Shown here: positions 14,717 through 23,439 of the stretch, piece after piece | How the letters are laid out: every line of letters begins with the position of its first letter | Numbering within the stretch: the first letter of the stretch is position 1 | Source: Pseudomonas sp. p1(2021b) | GTDB lineage: Bacteria > Pseudomonadota > Gammaproteobacteria > Pseudomonadales > Pseudomonadaceae | NCBI RefSeq assembly: GCF_020151015.1 | Contig: NZ_CP083746.1 | Span: 1,641,001-1,705,000 of the forward strand | Reading direction: 5' to 3' | Length of the DNA: 64,000 nt | Position numbers and translations under genes: made by a program | The notes under the pieces: generated by a model | Told to the model about the DNA's origin: nothing | Databases searched by the model: none | What the model saw: the letters and a program-made list of their open reading frames with translations, nothing else

Positions 14717-17589
14717 TCAATTTCTTCGACCCCGCCAGCGACATCGACCTGGGTACACCGGCCCGCGAAAGCGACGTGCAGGTCAACCTGGTCATCGATG
14801 GCCGTGAAATCAGCGTGCCTGCCGGCACTTCGGTGATGCGTGCCGCGGCGCTGCTGGGCACCACCATTCCCAAGCTTTGCGCCACCGACAGTCTGGAGGC
14901 CTTCGGCTCCTGCCGCATGTGCGTGGTGGAAATCGAGGGCATGCGCGGTTACCCGGCATCCTGCACCACGCCGGTCACCGAGGGCATGGTGGTGCGTACC
15001 CAGACCTCGCGCCTGGCCGACCTGCGCCGTAACGTGATGGAGCTGTACATCTCCGACCACCCGCTGGACTGCCTGACCTGTTCGGCCAACGGCAACTGCG
15101 AACTGCAGACCGTCGCCGGCCAGGTGGGCCTGCGCGAAGTGCGCTACGGCTACGACGGCGACAACCACCTCGACGAGAAGAAGGACGTCTCCAACCCGTA
15201 CTTCGACTACGAGCCGAGCAAGTGCATCGTCTGCAACCGCTGCGTACGCGCCTGCGAGGAAATCCAGGGCACCTTCGCGCTGACCATCACCGGCCGTGGC
15301 TTCGAGTCGCGTGTGGCGGCAGCGGGCGGTGACAACTTCCTGGAGTCCGAATGCGTCTCCTGTGGCGCCTGCGTGCAGGCCTGCCCGACCGCGACCCTGA
15401 GCGAGAAGAGCCTGGTCCAGCTCGGCCAGCCCGAGCGCGCCGTGATCACCACCTGCGCCTACTGCGGCGTGGGTTGTTCGTTCCGCGCCGAGATGAAGGG
15501 CGACCAGCTGGTGCGCATGGTCCCGGACAAGAACGGCGGCGCCAACCATGGCCACGCCTGCGTCAAGGGCCGTTTCGCCTGGGGCTACGCCACCCACCCG
15601 GATCGCGTCACCAAGCCGATGATCCGCAAGCACATCAACGACCCGTGGCAGGAGGTCAGCTGGGACGAAGCGGTCAACTACGCCGCCAGCGAGTTCCGCC
15701 GCATCCAGCTCAAGTACGGGCGTGATTCCATCGGCGGCATCACCTCCAGCCGCTGCACCAACGAAGAAGCCTACCTGGTGCAGAAGCTGGTACGCGCTGC
15801 CTTTGGCAACAACAACGTCGATACCTGCGCGCGCGTCTGCCACTCGCCGACCGGCTATGGCCTGAAGCAGACCCTGGGCGAGTCCGCCGGTACCCAGAGC
15901 TTCGATTCGGTGATGCAGGCCGACGTGGTGCTGGTGATCGGTGCCAACCCCACCGACGCCCACCCGGTGTTCGGCTCCCAGCTCAAGCGTCGCCTGCGCC
16001 AGGGCGCGCGGCTGATCGTCATCGACCCGCGACGCATCGACCTGGTGGATTCGCCTCACGCTCGCGCCGAGCTGCACCTGCAGCTGCGTCCGGGCACCAA
16101 CGTGGCCATGCTCAACGCCCTGGCCCACGTGATCGTCACCGAAGGCCTGGTCGACCAGCCGTTCGTCGATGCGCGCTGCGAGGCAGCCGACTTCGCCCGC
16201 TGGCGCGATTTCGTCAGTCTGCCGGAAAACGCACCTGAAGTGCTGGGCCCGGTCTGCGGCGTGCCTGCCGAACAGATCCGCGAAGCGGCTCGCCTGTACG
16301 CCACCGGCGGCAACGCGGCGATCTACTATGGCCTGGGCGTCACTGAGCACAGCCAGGGCAGCACCGCGGTGATGGGCATCGCCAACCTGGCCATGGCCAC
16401 CGGTAACGTTGGCCGCGAAGGCGTGGGCGTGAACCCGCTGCGTGGGCAGAACAACGTTCAGGGTTCCTGCGACATGGGCTCCTTCCCCCACGAACTGCCG
16501 GGCTACCGCCACATCTCCAACGAGACCGTGCGCAGCGAGTTCGAACAGGCCTGGGGCGTGACCCTGCAGCCTGACCCGGGCCTGCGGATCCCCAACATGT
16601 TCGAGGCGGCCCTGGACGGCAGCTTCAAGGCGCTCTACTGCCAGGGCGAGGATATCGCCCAGAGCGACCCCAACACCCAGCACGTCACCGCCGCCCTGAT
16701 GGCCATGGAATGCGTGGTGGTGCAGGACATCTTCCTCAACGAGACGGCCAAGTTCGCCCACGTGTTCCTGCCGGGCAGCTCGTTCCTCGAGAAGGACGGT
16801 ACCTTCACCAACGCCGAGCGCCGCATCTCGCGGGTACGCAAGGTCATGGAGCCGCTGGCCGGCAAGGGCGACTGGGAAGCCACCGTGGCCTTGGCCAATG
16901 CGCTGGGCTACAAGATGGACTACCGCCACCCCTCGGAAATCATGGACGAGATCGCGCGCCTGACCCCGACCTTCCACCGGGTCAGCTACGCCGAGATCGA
17001 CCGCCACGGCAGCCTGCAATGGCCGTGCAACGACGAGGCGCCGGACGGCACGCCGACCATGCACATCGACCAGTTCGTGCGGGGCAAGGGCCGCTTCATG
17101 CTGACCGGTTACGTGCCGACCGACGAGAAGGTCAACAACCGCTTCCCGTTGTTGCTGACCACCGGGCGTATCCTCAGCCAGTACAACGTCGGCGCCCAGA
17201 CCCGTCGTACCGAGAACGTCGCCTGGCACGCCCAGGACCGCCTGGAGATCCACCCGACCGACGCCGAGAGCCGTGGCATCAGCGATGGCGACTGGGTCGG
17301 CGTGGGCAGCCGGGCGGGGCAGACGGTGTTGCGCGCGAAGGTCAGCAACCGGGTGGCGCCGGGCGTGGTGTACACCACGTTCCACTTCCCCGAGTCCGGG
17401 GCCAACGTGATCACCACCGACAACTCCGACTGGGCCACCAACTGCCCTGAGTACAAGGTCACGGCGGTGGAAGTGGTGCGGGTGTTCCAGCCGTCCGAAT
17501 GGCAGAAGCGCTACCAGGCCTTCAGCGATGAACAGCAGCGGCTGCTCAAGGAACGCCGCCAAGCCGAGAAAGCCGAGGTGCGCCGATGA
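14713..17589 (+). CDS. fdsA: Formate dehydrogenase alpha subunit FdsA (molybdenum catalytic subunit)
   Basis: The 958-residue catalytic subunit, with a GTG start overlapping the fdsB stop. Domains in order: a [2Fe-2S] ferredoxin domain (LCATDSLEAFGSCRMC), the His-ligated [4Fe-4S] site (DHPLDCLTCSANGNC), two ferredoxin-type clusters (CIVCNRCVRACEE, CVSCGACVQACP), then the molybdopterin core beginning with CAYCGVGC. The molybdenum ligand is the cysteine in CARVCHSPTGYG (C376 by my count), in the position of selenocysteine in E. coli FdhF; no in-frame TGA is present. It oxidises formate to CO2 at a bis-MGD cofactor. The C-terminal cofactor-binding part (WHAQDRLEIHPTDAE, GVVYTTFHFPE) is complete. 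Confidence 0.96.
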   Translation: MINFFDPASDIDLGTPARESDVQVNLVIDGREISVPAGTSVMRAAALLGTTIPKLCATDSLEAFGSCRMCVVEIEGMRGYPASCTTPVTEGMVVRTQTSRLADLRRNVMELYISDHPLDCLTCSANGNCELQTVAGQVGLREVRYGYDGDNHLDEKKDVSNPYFDYEPSKCIVCNRCVRACEEIQGTFALTITGRGFESRVAAAGGDNFLESECVSCGACVQACPTATLSEKSLVQLGQPERAVITTCAYCGVGCSFRAEMKGDQLVRMVPDKNGGANHGHACVKGRFAWGYATHPDRVTKPMIRKHINDPWQEVSWDEAVNYAASEFRRIQLKYGRDSIGGITSSRCTNEEAYLVQKLVRAAFGNNNVDTCARVCHSPTGYGLKQTLGESAGTQSFDSVMQADVVLVIGANPTDAHPVFGSQLKRRLRQGARLIVIDPRRIDLVDSPHARAELHLQLRPGTNVAMLNALAHVIVTEGLVDQPFVDARCEAADFARWRDFVSLPENAPEVLGPVCGVPAEQIREAARLYATGGNAAIYYGLGVTEHSQGSTAVMGIANLAMATGNVGREGVGVNPLRGQNNVQGSCDMGSFPHELPGYRHISNETVRSEFEQAWGVTLQPDPGLRIPNMFEAALDGSFKALYCQGEDIAQSDPNTQHVTAALMAMECVVVQDIFLNETAKFAHVFLPGSSFLEKDGTFTNAERRISRVRKVMEPLAGKGDWEATVALANALGYKMDYRHPSEIMDEIARLTPTFHRVSYAEIDRHGSLQWPCNDEAPDGTPTMHIDQFVRGKGRFMLTGYVPTDEKVNNRFPLLLTTGRILSQYNVGAQTRRTENVAWHAQDRLEIHPTDAESRGISDGDWVGVGSRAGQTVLRAKVSNRVAPGVVYTTFHFPESGANVITTDNSDWATNCPEYKVTAVEVVRVFQPSEWQKRYQAFSDEQQRLLKERRQAEKAEVRR

Positions 17590-17795
17590 GCAGTGGTCAT
17601 GAAAGCCTGGTCAAGATGGCCAACCAGATCGCCCAGTACTTCGCCAGCGAGCCCGACCGGGCGCTGGCGGTGCAGGGGGTGAGGCAGCATATCCAGAGCT
17701 TCTGGACGCCGGCCATGCGTCGGCAACTGGGGGAATGGTCGCAGGCCAACCCGCAGGCCGAGCTGCATCCACTGGTGCGCGAGGCGCTGGCCTAG
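17586..17795 (+). CDS. fdsD: Formate dehydrogenase delta subunit FdsD
   Basis: A 69-residue helical protein (KMANQIAQYFASEPDRALAV, ending NPQAELHPLVREALA), the last gene of the operon. FdsD is the small subunit found with FdsABG enzymes and is thought to help assembly or cofactor loading. Its ATG overlaps the fdsA stop (ATGA). No fdsC (fdhD-like sulfurtransferase) gene follows, so that function must be encoded elsewhere. A hairpin stands ten bases after the stop. Confidence 0.9.
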   Translation: MSSGHESLVKMANQIAQYFASEPDRALAVQGVRQHIQSFWTPAMRRQLGEWSQANPQAELHPLVREALA

Positions 17796-17805
17796 CGCGG
17801 TGCAG

Positions 17806-17833
17806 CCCAATCGCCGGCACGCCGGCGATTGGG
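17806..17833 (+). terminator. Hairpin at the end of the fds operon
   Basis: CCCAATCGCCGGC-AC-GCCGGCGATTGGG is a perfect 13-base stem with a two-base loop. It lacks a T-run, so it may act as an mRNA-stabilising or weak terminator structure. Confidence 0.6.
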
Positions 17834-17929
17834 CCGATCGCAAAAGATGAAAAGTCCGTCATGTATGCCTGACGAATCCGGGGGCAATGCTACGCTCGCC
17901 AGACAACCCGCATTCGTATGGAAGTCACC

Positions 17930-19747
17930 ATGGACATGAACTGGCACCAGGCCCTGCAGGAGAGCCTGAGCTGGCTCGCAATCGCCTCTCTCTTCACCCT
18001 GGCCGGCTTTGCCGCCGCTGGCGCCCTGGCGGTGCGTTTCACCCGTTGGGGGCGGCAGTTCTGGCAGCTCGCCGGCGCCTATTTCAACTTCAGACGCAGC
18101 TGGCGCCCCTTGCTGGTGTTCGCGCTGTTGCTGGTGCTGACGCTGTTTTCAGTACGCCTGAACGTGCTGTTCTCATTCTGGTACAACGGTTTCTACAGCG
18201 CCTTGCAAGCCCTCGACCAGACGGCGTTCTGGTACCTGCTGGGCGTATTCGCCGTATTAGCCACCATCCATGTGCTGCGCTCGCTGTTCACCTACTACGT
18301 GACCCAGGCCTTCAGCATCCGCTGGCGCGTGTGGCTGACCGAACGCCTGACCGCCGACTGGATGCAGGGCGATGCCTACTACCGCGGGCGCTTCCTTGCC
18401 GAGCCGGTGGACAACCCCGACCAACGTATCGAACTGGACGTCAACGCCTTCGTCACCGGCTCCGTGTCCCTGGCCCTGGGTGCGGTCAGCGCGCTGGTTT
18501 CCCTGGTCGCCTTCACCGCCATTTTGTGGGGGCTCTCCGCACCGTTGACGCTGGCGGGCATGGAGATTCCCCGGGCGATGGTGTTTGCCGTGTACCTCTA
18601 TGTCATCGTCGCGACCTGGATCGCCTTCCGCCTCGGGCGCCCGTTGATCCGCCTGAACTTCCTCAATGAAAAACTCACCGCCAACTTCCGTTATGCCCTG
18701 ATGCGCCTGCGTGAGAATGCCGAGAACATCGCCTTCTACCAAGGGGCCCAGGTGGAGCGGGGCACGCTGTTGGGGCGTTTCGGCGCGTTGATCGTCAACG
18801 TCTGGGCGCTGGTCTTTCGGAGCCTGAAGTTCAACGGTTTCAACCTGGGAATCAGCCAGGTCGCGGTGGTGTTCCCGTTCATCCTGCAGGCGCCGCGCTT
18901 CTTCAGCGGCGCGATCAAGCTCGGTGACGTCATGCAGACGTCCCAGGCGTTCGGCCAGGTACAGGATTCGCTGTCGTTCTTCCGTGAGTCCTATGACACC
19001 TTCGCCCAGTACCGCGCCACCCTGGACCGTCTGACCGGCTTCATCGACGCCAACCAGCAGGCCGGCGCGTTGCCGCGGGTGATCACCGAAGACCAGGCCC
19101 GGGCGCTGGATATCCGTGGCCTGCAGGTACTGCGCCCCGATGGCCATCCGCTGATCGCCAACCTCGAACTGCGCCTGCAGGCCGGCCAGGCTCTGTTGAT
19201 CAAGGGGCCCTCCGGCAGTGGCAAGACCACATTGTTGCGAGCGCTGGCAGGCCTGTGGCCCTATGCCGAGGGCCAGGTCGCGCGGCCGTTGGGCAACCGT
19301 GCGCTGTTCCTCTCCCAGCGCCCGTACCTGCCCCTGGGCGACCTGCGCACCGCCATCGCCTACCCGGCGGCCGGTGCTGCCGAGGACGACCCACGCATGC
19401 AGCAGGCCTTGCGTCAGGTCAACCTGGCCCACCTGGCCGAGCGCCTGGAGGTCAGTTGCGACTGGTCGCACATCCTGTCGGTCGGTGAGCAACAGCGCCT
19501 GGCCTTCGCCCGGCTGTTGTTCAACCGGCCGCAGGTGGTGTTCCTCGACGAGTCCACCTCGGCCATGGATGAGGGGCTTGAACATGCGCTCTATTCACTG
19601 CTGCGCAACGAAATGCCCGACACCTTGCTGGTGAGCGTCGGCCACCGCAGCACACTGGCCGCGTTCCACACCCACAGGCTGGAAGTCGATGGCCAGGGTG
19701 GCTGGTCGTTGTTCGAGCAGCAAGCGGCCGAGGGCACGCTGGCCTAG
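17930..19747 (+). CDS. SbmA/BacA-type ABC transporter with fused ATPase (YddA-like)
   Basis: A 605-residue half-transporter. The N-terminal membrane domain (about residues 1-340) has the SbmA/BacA-like fold, with several hydrophobic segments and the motifs SFWYNGFYSALQALDQTAFW and RWRVWLTERLTADWM. The C-terminal ATPase has Walker A GPSGSGKTTLLRAL (about 426), the signature LSVGEQQRLAFARLLFNRP (about 516), and Walker B VVFLDESTSAMDEG. Relatives are annotated as vitamin B12, bleomycin or antimicrobial-peptide transporters; the substrate here is unknown. The start at 17930 has GGAAG just before it; 17918 is an alternative. It is convergent with the MFS gene, five bases apart. Confidence 0.85.
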   Translation: MDMNWHQALQESLSWLAIASLFTLAGFAAAGALAVRFTRWGRQFWQLAGAYFNFRRSWRPLLVFALLLVLTLFSVRLNVLFSFWYNGFYSALQALDQTAFWYLLGVFAVLATIHVLRSLFTYYVTQAFSIRWRVWLTERLTADWMQGDAYYRGRFLAEPVDNPDQRIELDVNAFVTGSVSLALGAVSALVSLVAFTAILWGLSAPLTLAGMEIPRAMVFAVYLYVIVATWIAFRLGRPLIRLNFLNEKLTANFRYALMRLRENAENIAFYQGAQVERGTLLGRFGALIVNVWALVFRSLKFNGFNLGISQVAVVFPFILQAPRFFSGAIKLGDVMQTSQAFGQVQDSLSFFRESYDTFAQYRATLDRLTGFIDANQQAGALPRVITEDQARALDIRGLQVLRPDGHPLIANLELRLQAGQALLIKGPSGSGKTTLLRALAGLWPYAEGQVARPLGNRALFLSQRPYLPLGDLRTAIAYPAAGAAEDDPRMQQALRQVNLAHLAERLEVSCDWSHILSVGEQQRLAFARLLFNRPQVVFLDESTSAMDEGLEHALYSLLRNEMPDTLLVSVGHRSTLAAFHTHRLEVDGQGGWSLFEQQAAEGTLA

Positions 19748-19752
19748 TTCTG

Positions 19753-20970
19753 TCAGCGGTCGATGGCGCCGCGCAACAGGGCCACCCCGGCGAGGGTGGC
19801 CGCGGCGAAGAGGGCGCCCAGCAGGAACGTGGCTTGGTAGCCGGCGGCATCCCAGAGCAGGCCGGCCACCACGCTGGCGACCAGCAGCGCCACCCCGGAC
19901 AGCAGGTTGAACATCCCGAACGCGGTGCCGCGCAAGTCTGCCGGTGCGCTGTCGGCGATCAGCGCGCTGAAGATACCCTGGGTAAAGCCCATGTGCAGCC
20001 CCCACGACACCACGCCCAACCCCAGGCCCAGCCAACCCGGTGCCCATGCCAGGGCCAGGTCGGCCGCCACCAGCAGCCCCAGGCCGATCATCAGCATCGC
20101 CCGGCGCCCGACCCGGTCCGACAAGGCGCCGGCGGGGTAGGCCGAGAGTGAATAGGCCAGCGACATCAGCACCAGCACAGCGGGCGCCCACAAGGCCGGT
20201 AGGCCCATGGCCTGGCCTCGCAGCAGCAGGAAGGCTTCACTGAAGCGTGCCAGGGTGAACACCGTCGCCAGGATGATCAGCCGCCAGTAACGCCCGCCCA
20301 GGCGGGCCAGTTCCTTGACCGCCAGGGGTGCGCGCACCGGGGCCGGCCTGCTGGAGGCCTCGGGTTCGCGAACGAAGGCGATGAGCACGAACAAGGCCAG
20401 GAAGGCTGGCAGCACGGCTATCCAGAACACTGCCTGGAAATGGCTGGCCGTCAGCCACATCAACAGGATCGCCAGCAACGGCCCGAGAAAGGCGCCCACG
20501 GTATCCAGCGCTTGGCGCAGGCCAAAGGCCGCACCCCGCAGCCCGGGTGGTGTGACATCGGCGATCAGTGCATCCCGCGGTGCCCCGCGGATGCCCTTGC
20601 CGATCCGGTCGACGAAGCGCGCTCCGACCAGCCACTCCAACCCCGACGCCAGAGGGAACACCGGCTTGGTCAGCGCCGCCAGGCCATAGCCCAGCACCGT
20701 GAGCAGCTTGCGCTTGCCCAGCCGGTCGCTCAGCGCGCCGGAAAACACTTTGCTGATCGATGCCGTCGCCTCGGCCACCCCTTCGATGAAACCGACCGCC
20801 ACCACCGAGGTACCCAATACCGTGACCATGTAGAGCGGTAACAGCGCGTGGATCATCTCCGAGGAAATGTCCATGAACATCGACACGAACCCCAGGGCCC
20901 AGACGCTACGGGGGATGGCCTGGAGCGTCTGGCGAGAGGGCGAGGAAGAGGCGTGGTCAGCATTGCTCAT
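19753..20970 (-). CDS. MFS efflux-type transporter
   Basis: A 405-residue major facilitator with about twelve hydrophobic segments. The loop 2-3 motif is visible as GALSDRLGKRKLLTVLGY and its second-half counterpart as GALSDRVGRRAMLMIGLG. The segment DRIGKGIRGAPRDALIADV is shared with a common group of bacterial MFS proteins of unknown substrate. It lies just downstream of arsC on the same strand, 107 bases away with a palindrome in the gap, so it may have its own promoter. It is not clearly ArsJ, since no GAPDH-like partner is present. A role in arsenic resistance is only a contextual guess. Confidence 0.8.
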   Translation of the reverse strand: MSNADHASSSPSRQTLQAIPRSVWALGFVSMFMDISSEMIHALLPLYMVTVLGTSVVAVGFIEGVAEATASISKVFSGALSDRLGKRKLLTVLGYGLAALTKPVFPLASGLEWLVGARFVDRIGKGIRGAPRDALIADVTPPGLRGAAFGLRQALDTVGAFLGPLLAILLMWLTASHFQAVFWIAVLPAFLALFVLIAFVREPEASSRPAPVRAPLAVKELARLGGRYWRLIILATVFTLARFSEAFLLLRGQAMGLPALWAPAVLVLMSLAYSLSAYPAGALSDRVGRRAMLMIGLGLLVAADLALAWAPGWLGLGLGVVSWGLHMGFTQGIFSALIADSAPADLRGTAFGMFNLLSGVALLVASVVAGLLWDAAGYQATFLLGALFAAATLAGVALLRGAIDR

Positions 20971-21022
20971 CGAGGTCCTCGCAAGCTTGTCATGTCCGAC
21001 GACGTAATGCTCTTCACTTTAG

Positions 21023-21036
21023 GACATGAACATGTC
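21023..21036. promoter_or_regulatory. Perfect 14-bp palindrome upstream of the MFS gene
   Basis: GACATG-AA-CATGTC lies 53 bases before the start of the MFS transporter and 42 bases after arsC. A related half, TCATGTCCGAC, is found nearer to the MFS start. It could be an operator. Confidence 0.4.
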
Positions 21037-21077
21037 GCAGTGCCGACCCGCTGGTTCACGTCGAGCTTGCGATCTAC

Positions 21078-21551
21078 TCAGTCGAGACTGCCGATACGTT
21101 CCAGTTCCTGCCCCAGCCGTTCACGGTCCAACTGCTCGAACGGCAGGGCGAAGAAGGCCCTGCAGCGGGTTTCGATGTGCGCCAGGGTGGCATGGAACGC
21201 GGCCTGCACCTGTTCTTCGTCACCTTGCAGGTCCGATGGGTCCGTAAGCCCCCAATGCGCCTTGAGCGCGGGGCCGAAGTACACCGGGCAGGCTTCACCC
21301 GCCGCCTTGTCGCACACGGTGATGACGATGTCCGGCGGGTTGGCTTCGAAGGCATCGTTGCCCTTGCTGTGCAGCCCTGCGGTGGCGATGCCGGCCTGTT
21401 CCAGGGTGTGGAGGCTGCGCGGCAGTACCTGGCCGCGGGGGAAGCTGCCCGAGCTCACGGCTTCGAAGCCTGCCGGGGCCAAGTGATTGAACATCGCTTC
21501 CGAGAGGATGCTGCGGCAGCTATTGGCGGTACACATGAACAGGACGCGCAT
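21078..21551 (-). CDS. arsC: Arsenate reductase ArsC (low-molecular-weight phosphatase type)
   Basis: A 157-residue arsenate reductase of the thioredoxin/LMW-phosphatase type. It reduces arsenate to arsenite for export. The P-loop CTANSCRS gives the CX5R catalytic motif (C7 to R13). The redox-active region TVCDKAAGEACPVYFGP has the two further cysteines, and the general acid is in WGLTDPSD. It is the third gene of an arsR-arsB-arsC operon read leftward, with 15 bases between it and arsB. The length is a little longer than plain ArsC because of a C-terminal tail. Confidence 0.94.
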   Translation of the reverse strand: MRVLFMCTANSCRSILSEAMFNHLAPAGFEAVSSGSFPRGQVLPRSLHTLEQAGIATAGLHSKGNDAFEANPPDIVITVCDKAAGEACPVYFGPALKAHWGLTDPSDLQGDEEQVQAAFHATLAHIETRCRAFFALPFEQLDRERLGQELERIGSLD

Positions 21552-21566
21552 GGTGAAGCTCCAAGG

Positions 21567-22850
21567 TCAGAGGCTCAGGCGAAGGGCCAGGGCACAGAGG
21601 GTGACGAGCAGCACGGGCAAGGTCAGCAGGATGCCGACCTTGAAGTAGTAGCCCCAGGTGATGCGCACGCCCTTGCGCGCCAGCACATGCAGCCACAGCA
21701 AGGTGGCCAGGCTGCCGATCGGCGTGATCTTCGGGCCCAGGTCGCAACCGATGACATTGGCGTACACCATCGCCTCGCGTACCACGCCTTGCGCTTCGCT
21801 GGCGTGAATGGACAAGGCGCCGATCAGCACGCTGGGCATGTTGTTCATCACCGAGGACAGCAAGGCCGAAATCAATCCGGTACCCAGTGTCGCGGCCCAC
21901 AGGCCCTGGGCGGCCAGGCGGTCGAGCAGGGCGGTGAGCGAATCGGTCAACCCGGCATTGCGCAGGCCGTAGACCACCAGGTACATACCCAGGGAAAAGA
22001 CCACGATCTGCCAGGGCGCTTCGCGCAATACGCGGCGGGTAGCGATCACATGGCCACGGGCGGCGACGGCGAACAGTACCGCCGCGCAGGCGGCGGCCAC
22101 GGCGCTGATGGGGACGCCCAATGGCTCGAGGACGAACAGCCCTGCCAGCAATGCCACCAGCACCAGCCAGCCAACGCGGAAGGTAGCGCGGTCACGGATG
22201 GCCATGGCCGGGCTCTTCAGGTCATGGGCTTCATAGCGCCGCGGAATGTCACGGCGAAAATACAGGTAGAGGACGATCAAGGTGGCCGCAACGGCGGCCA
22301 GGTTGACCGGCAGCATCACCGCTGCGTACTGGTTGAAGCCCAGCCCGAAATAGTCGGCCGAGACGATGTTCACCAGGTTCGACACCACCAGTGGCAGGCT
22401 CGCGGTGTCGGCGATGAAACCTGCAGCCATCACGAACGCCAGGGTGGCCGCCGGAGAAAAGCGCAGTGCCAGCAGCATCGACATGACGATCGGGGTGAGG
22501 ATCAACGCTGCGCCGTCGTTGGCGAACAGTGCCGACACCGCCGCCCCGAGCAGCACGATGAAGGCGAACAGGCGTCGCCCATCACCCCGTGCCCAGCGGG
22601 CCACGTGCAGGGCGGCCCATTCGAAGAACCCTGCCTCGTCCAGCAACAGGCTGACGATGATGATGGCGATGAAGGTGGCGGTGGCATTCCAGATGATCGC
22701 CCATACCGTGGGGATGTCGTGCAGCGACACCGCACCGACGAGCAAGGCGAGCAGGGCACCCAGGCTGGCGCTCCAGCCTACGCCCAGGCCGCGGGGTTGC
22801 CAGATGACCAGGACCAGGGTGAACAGGAAGACAGCGGCGGCAGGCAGCAT
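21567..22850 (-). CDS. arsB: Arsenite efflux pump ArsB
   Basis: A 427-residue inner-membrane arsenite/antimonite carrier with about twelve hydrophobic segments. Family marks are [22 protein letters not shown] (in part), [21 protein letters not shown], and near the C-terminus [17 protein letters not shown] and [23 protein letters not shown], which are nearly invariant in ArsB. It exports As(III) using the membrane potential. It lies between arsR (11 bases) and arsC (15 bases), so the three genes form one operon. There is no arsA. Confidence 0.96.
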   Translation of the reverse strand: MLPAAAVFLFTLVLVIWQPRGLGVGWSASLGALLALLVGAVSLHDIPTVWAIIWNATATFIAIIIVSLLLDEAGFFEWAALHVARWARGDGRRLFAFIVLLGAAVSALFANDGAALILTPIVMSMLLALRFSPAATLAFVMAAGFIADTASLPLVVSNLVNIVSADYFGLGFNQYAAVMLPVNLAAVAATLIVLYLYFRRDIPRRYEAHDLKSPAMAIRDRATFRVGWLVLVALLAGLFVLEPLGVPISAVAAACAAVLFAVAARGHVIATRRVLREAPWQIVVFSLGMYLVVYGLRNAGLTDSLTALLDRLAAQGLWAATLGTGLISALLSSVMNNMPSVLIGALSIHASEAQGVVREAMVYANVIGCDLGPKITPIGSLATLLWLHVLARKGVRITWGYYFKVGILLTLPVLLVTLCALALRLSL

Positions 22851-22861
22851 CGATCAGCTCC

Positions 22862-23206
22862 TCAGCAGCAGGCGGCGCGCACGGGGCGGCCATCCATGGT
22901 GTGCAGGCGGGCGCTGTCGGCCTTGAGCCATGGGGCATTGGCCGACAGGGTCGTGGTCAGCACCACGCCGGTCCAGGCCGGCAGCTCGGGGTTGAGCCGG
23001 TAATACACCCACTGGCCCTGGCGGCGGTCGAGCAACACGCCGGCATTGCGCAGCTGGGCCAGGTGGCGGCTGATCTTCGGCTGGCTGTCGGCCAGGGCGC
23101 ACATCAATTCGCAGACGCACAGTTCGCCGTGTTCGAGGATGAGCAGCAGCGCTCGGAGCCTGGTTTCATCGGCCAGGGATTTGAAGAAATCGGTTGGGGT
23201 GAGCAT
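22862..23206 (-). CDS. arsR: Arsenic-responsive repressor ArsR
   Basis: A 114-residue winged-helix repressor of the ArsR/SmtB family. The arsenite-sensing cysteines are in ELCVCELMCAL, and the recognition helix is SQPKISRHLAQLRNAGVL. The C-terminus ends in a further CC pair. It represses its own operon until arsenite binds. First gene of arsRBC; the promoter and operator lie in the AT-rich gap upstream, towards the siderophore receptor. Confidence 0.95.
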   Translation of the reverse strand: MLTPTDFFKSLADETRLRALLLILEHGELCVCELMCALADSQPKISRHLAQLRNAGVLLDRRQGQWVYYRLNPELPAWTGVVLTTTLSANAPWLKADSARLHTMDGRPVRAACC

Positions 23207-23236
23207 GGGAGGGTCCTGGCAAGTGGCGCTGCGAAT

Positions 23237-23262
23237 ATACGCAAATTCATATATATGGCAAA
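23237..23262 (-). promoter_or_regulatory. AT-rich ars promoter/operator region
   Basis: ACGCAAATTCATATATATGG contains the palindrome CATATATATG. It is 30-55 bases upstream of arsR and is the likely ArsR binding and promoter region. The exact boxes are not certain. Confidence 0.4.
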
Positions 23263-23344
23263 TCGAATGTTTGGATGTCCTGTAGGAGCGGGTTCACAAG
23301 TTCCTCCGCCTATCTGTAAATTTCGTAAATAAGATTTAAACACA

Positions 23345-23363
23345 TTTGAGAATCATTATATTC
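23345..23363 (+). promoter_or_regulatory. Candidate Fur box
   Basis: GAGAATCATTATA matches the right-hand 13 bases of the Fur consensus at 11 positions; the left third is poor. It lies about 80 bases before the TonB-dependent receptor gene, where iron control is expected. Confidence 0.55.
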
Positions 23364-23439
23364 ACGATCCCTGTCCGCCCCCGTAATCGTGCGGGGGCCG
23401 GGTTATGCCTTTGGCCCATGAACCGCAGGAGATCTGTCG

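Noticed and set aside
15826..15840. Selenocysteine in FdsA
   Set aside because: The codon at the active-site position is TGC (cysteine); no in-frame TGA exists in the gene.
14644..17562. Very long open frame on the strand opposite fdsA
   Set aside because: It is an antisense shadow of a GC-rich gene. The encoded protein is rich in H, Q, R, G and V, and matches nothing.
19753..20970. MFS gene as ArsJ
   Set aside because: ArsJ is encoded beside a GAPDH-like gene, which is absent; the sequence fits a general MFS group better.
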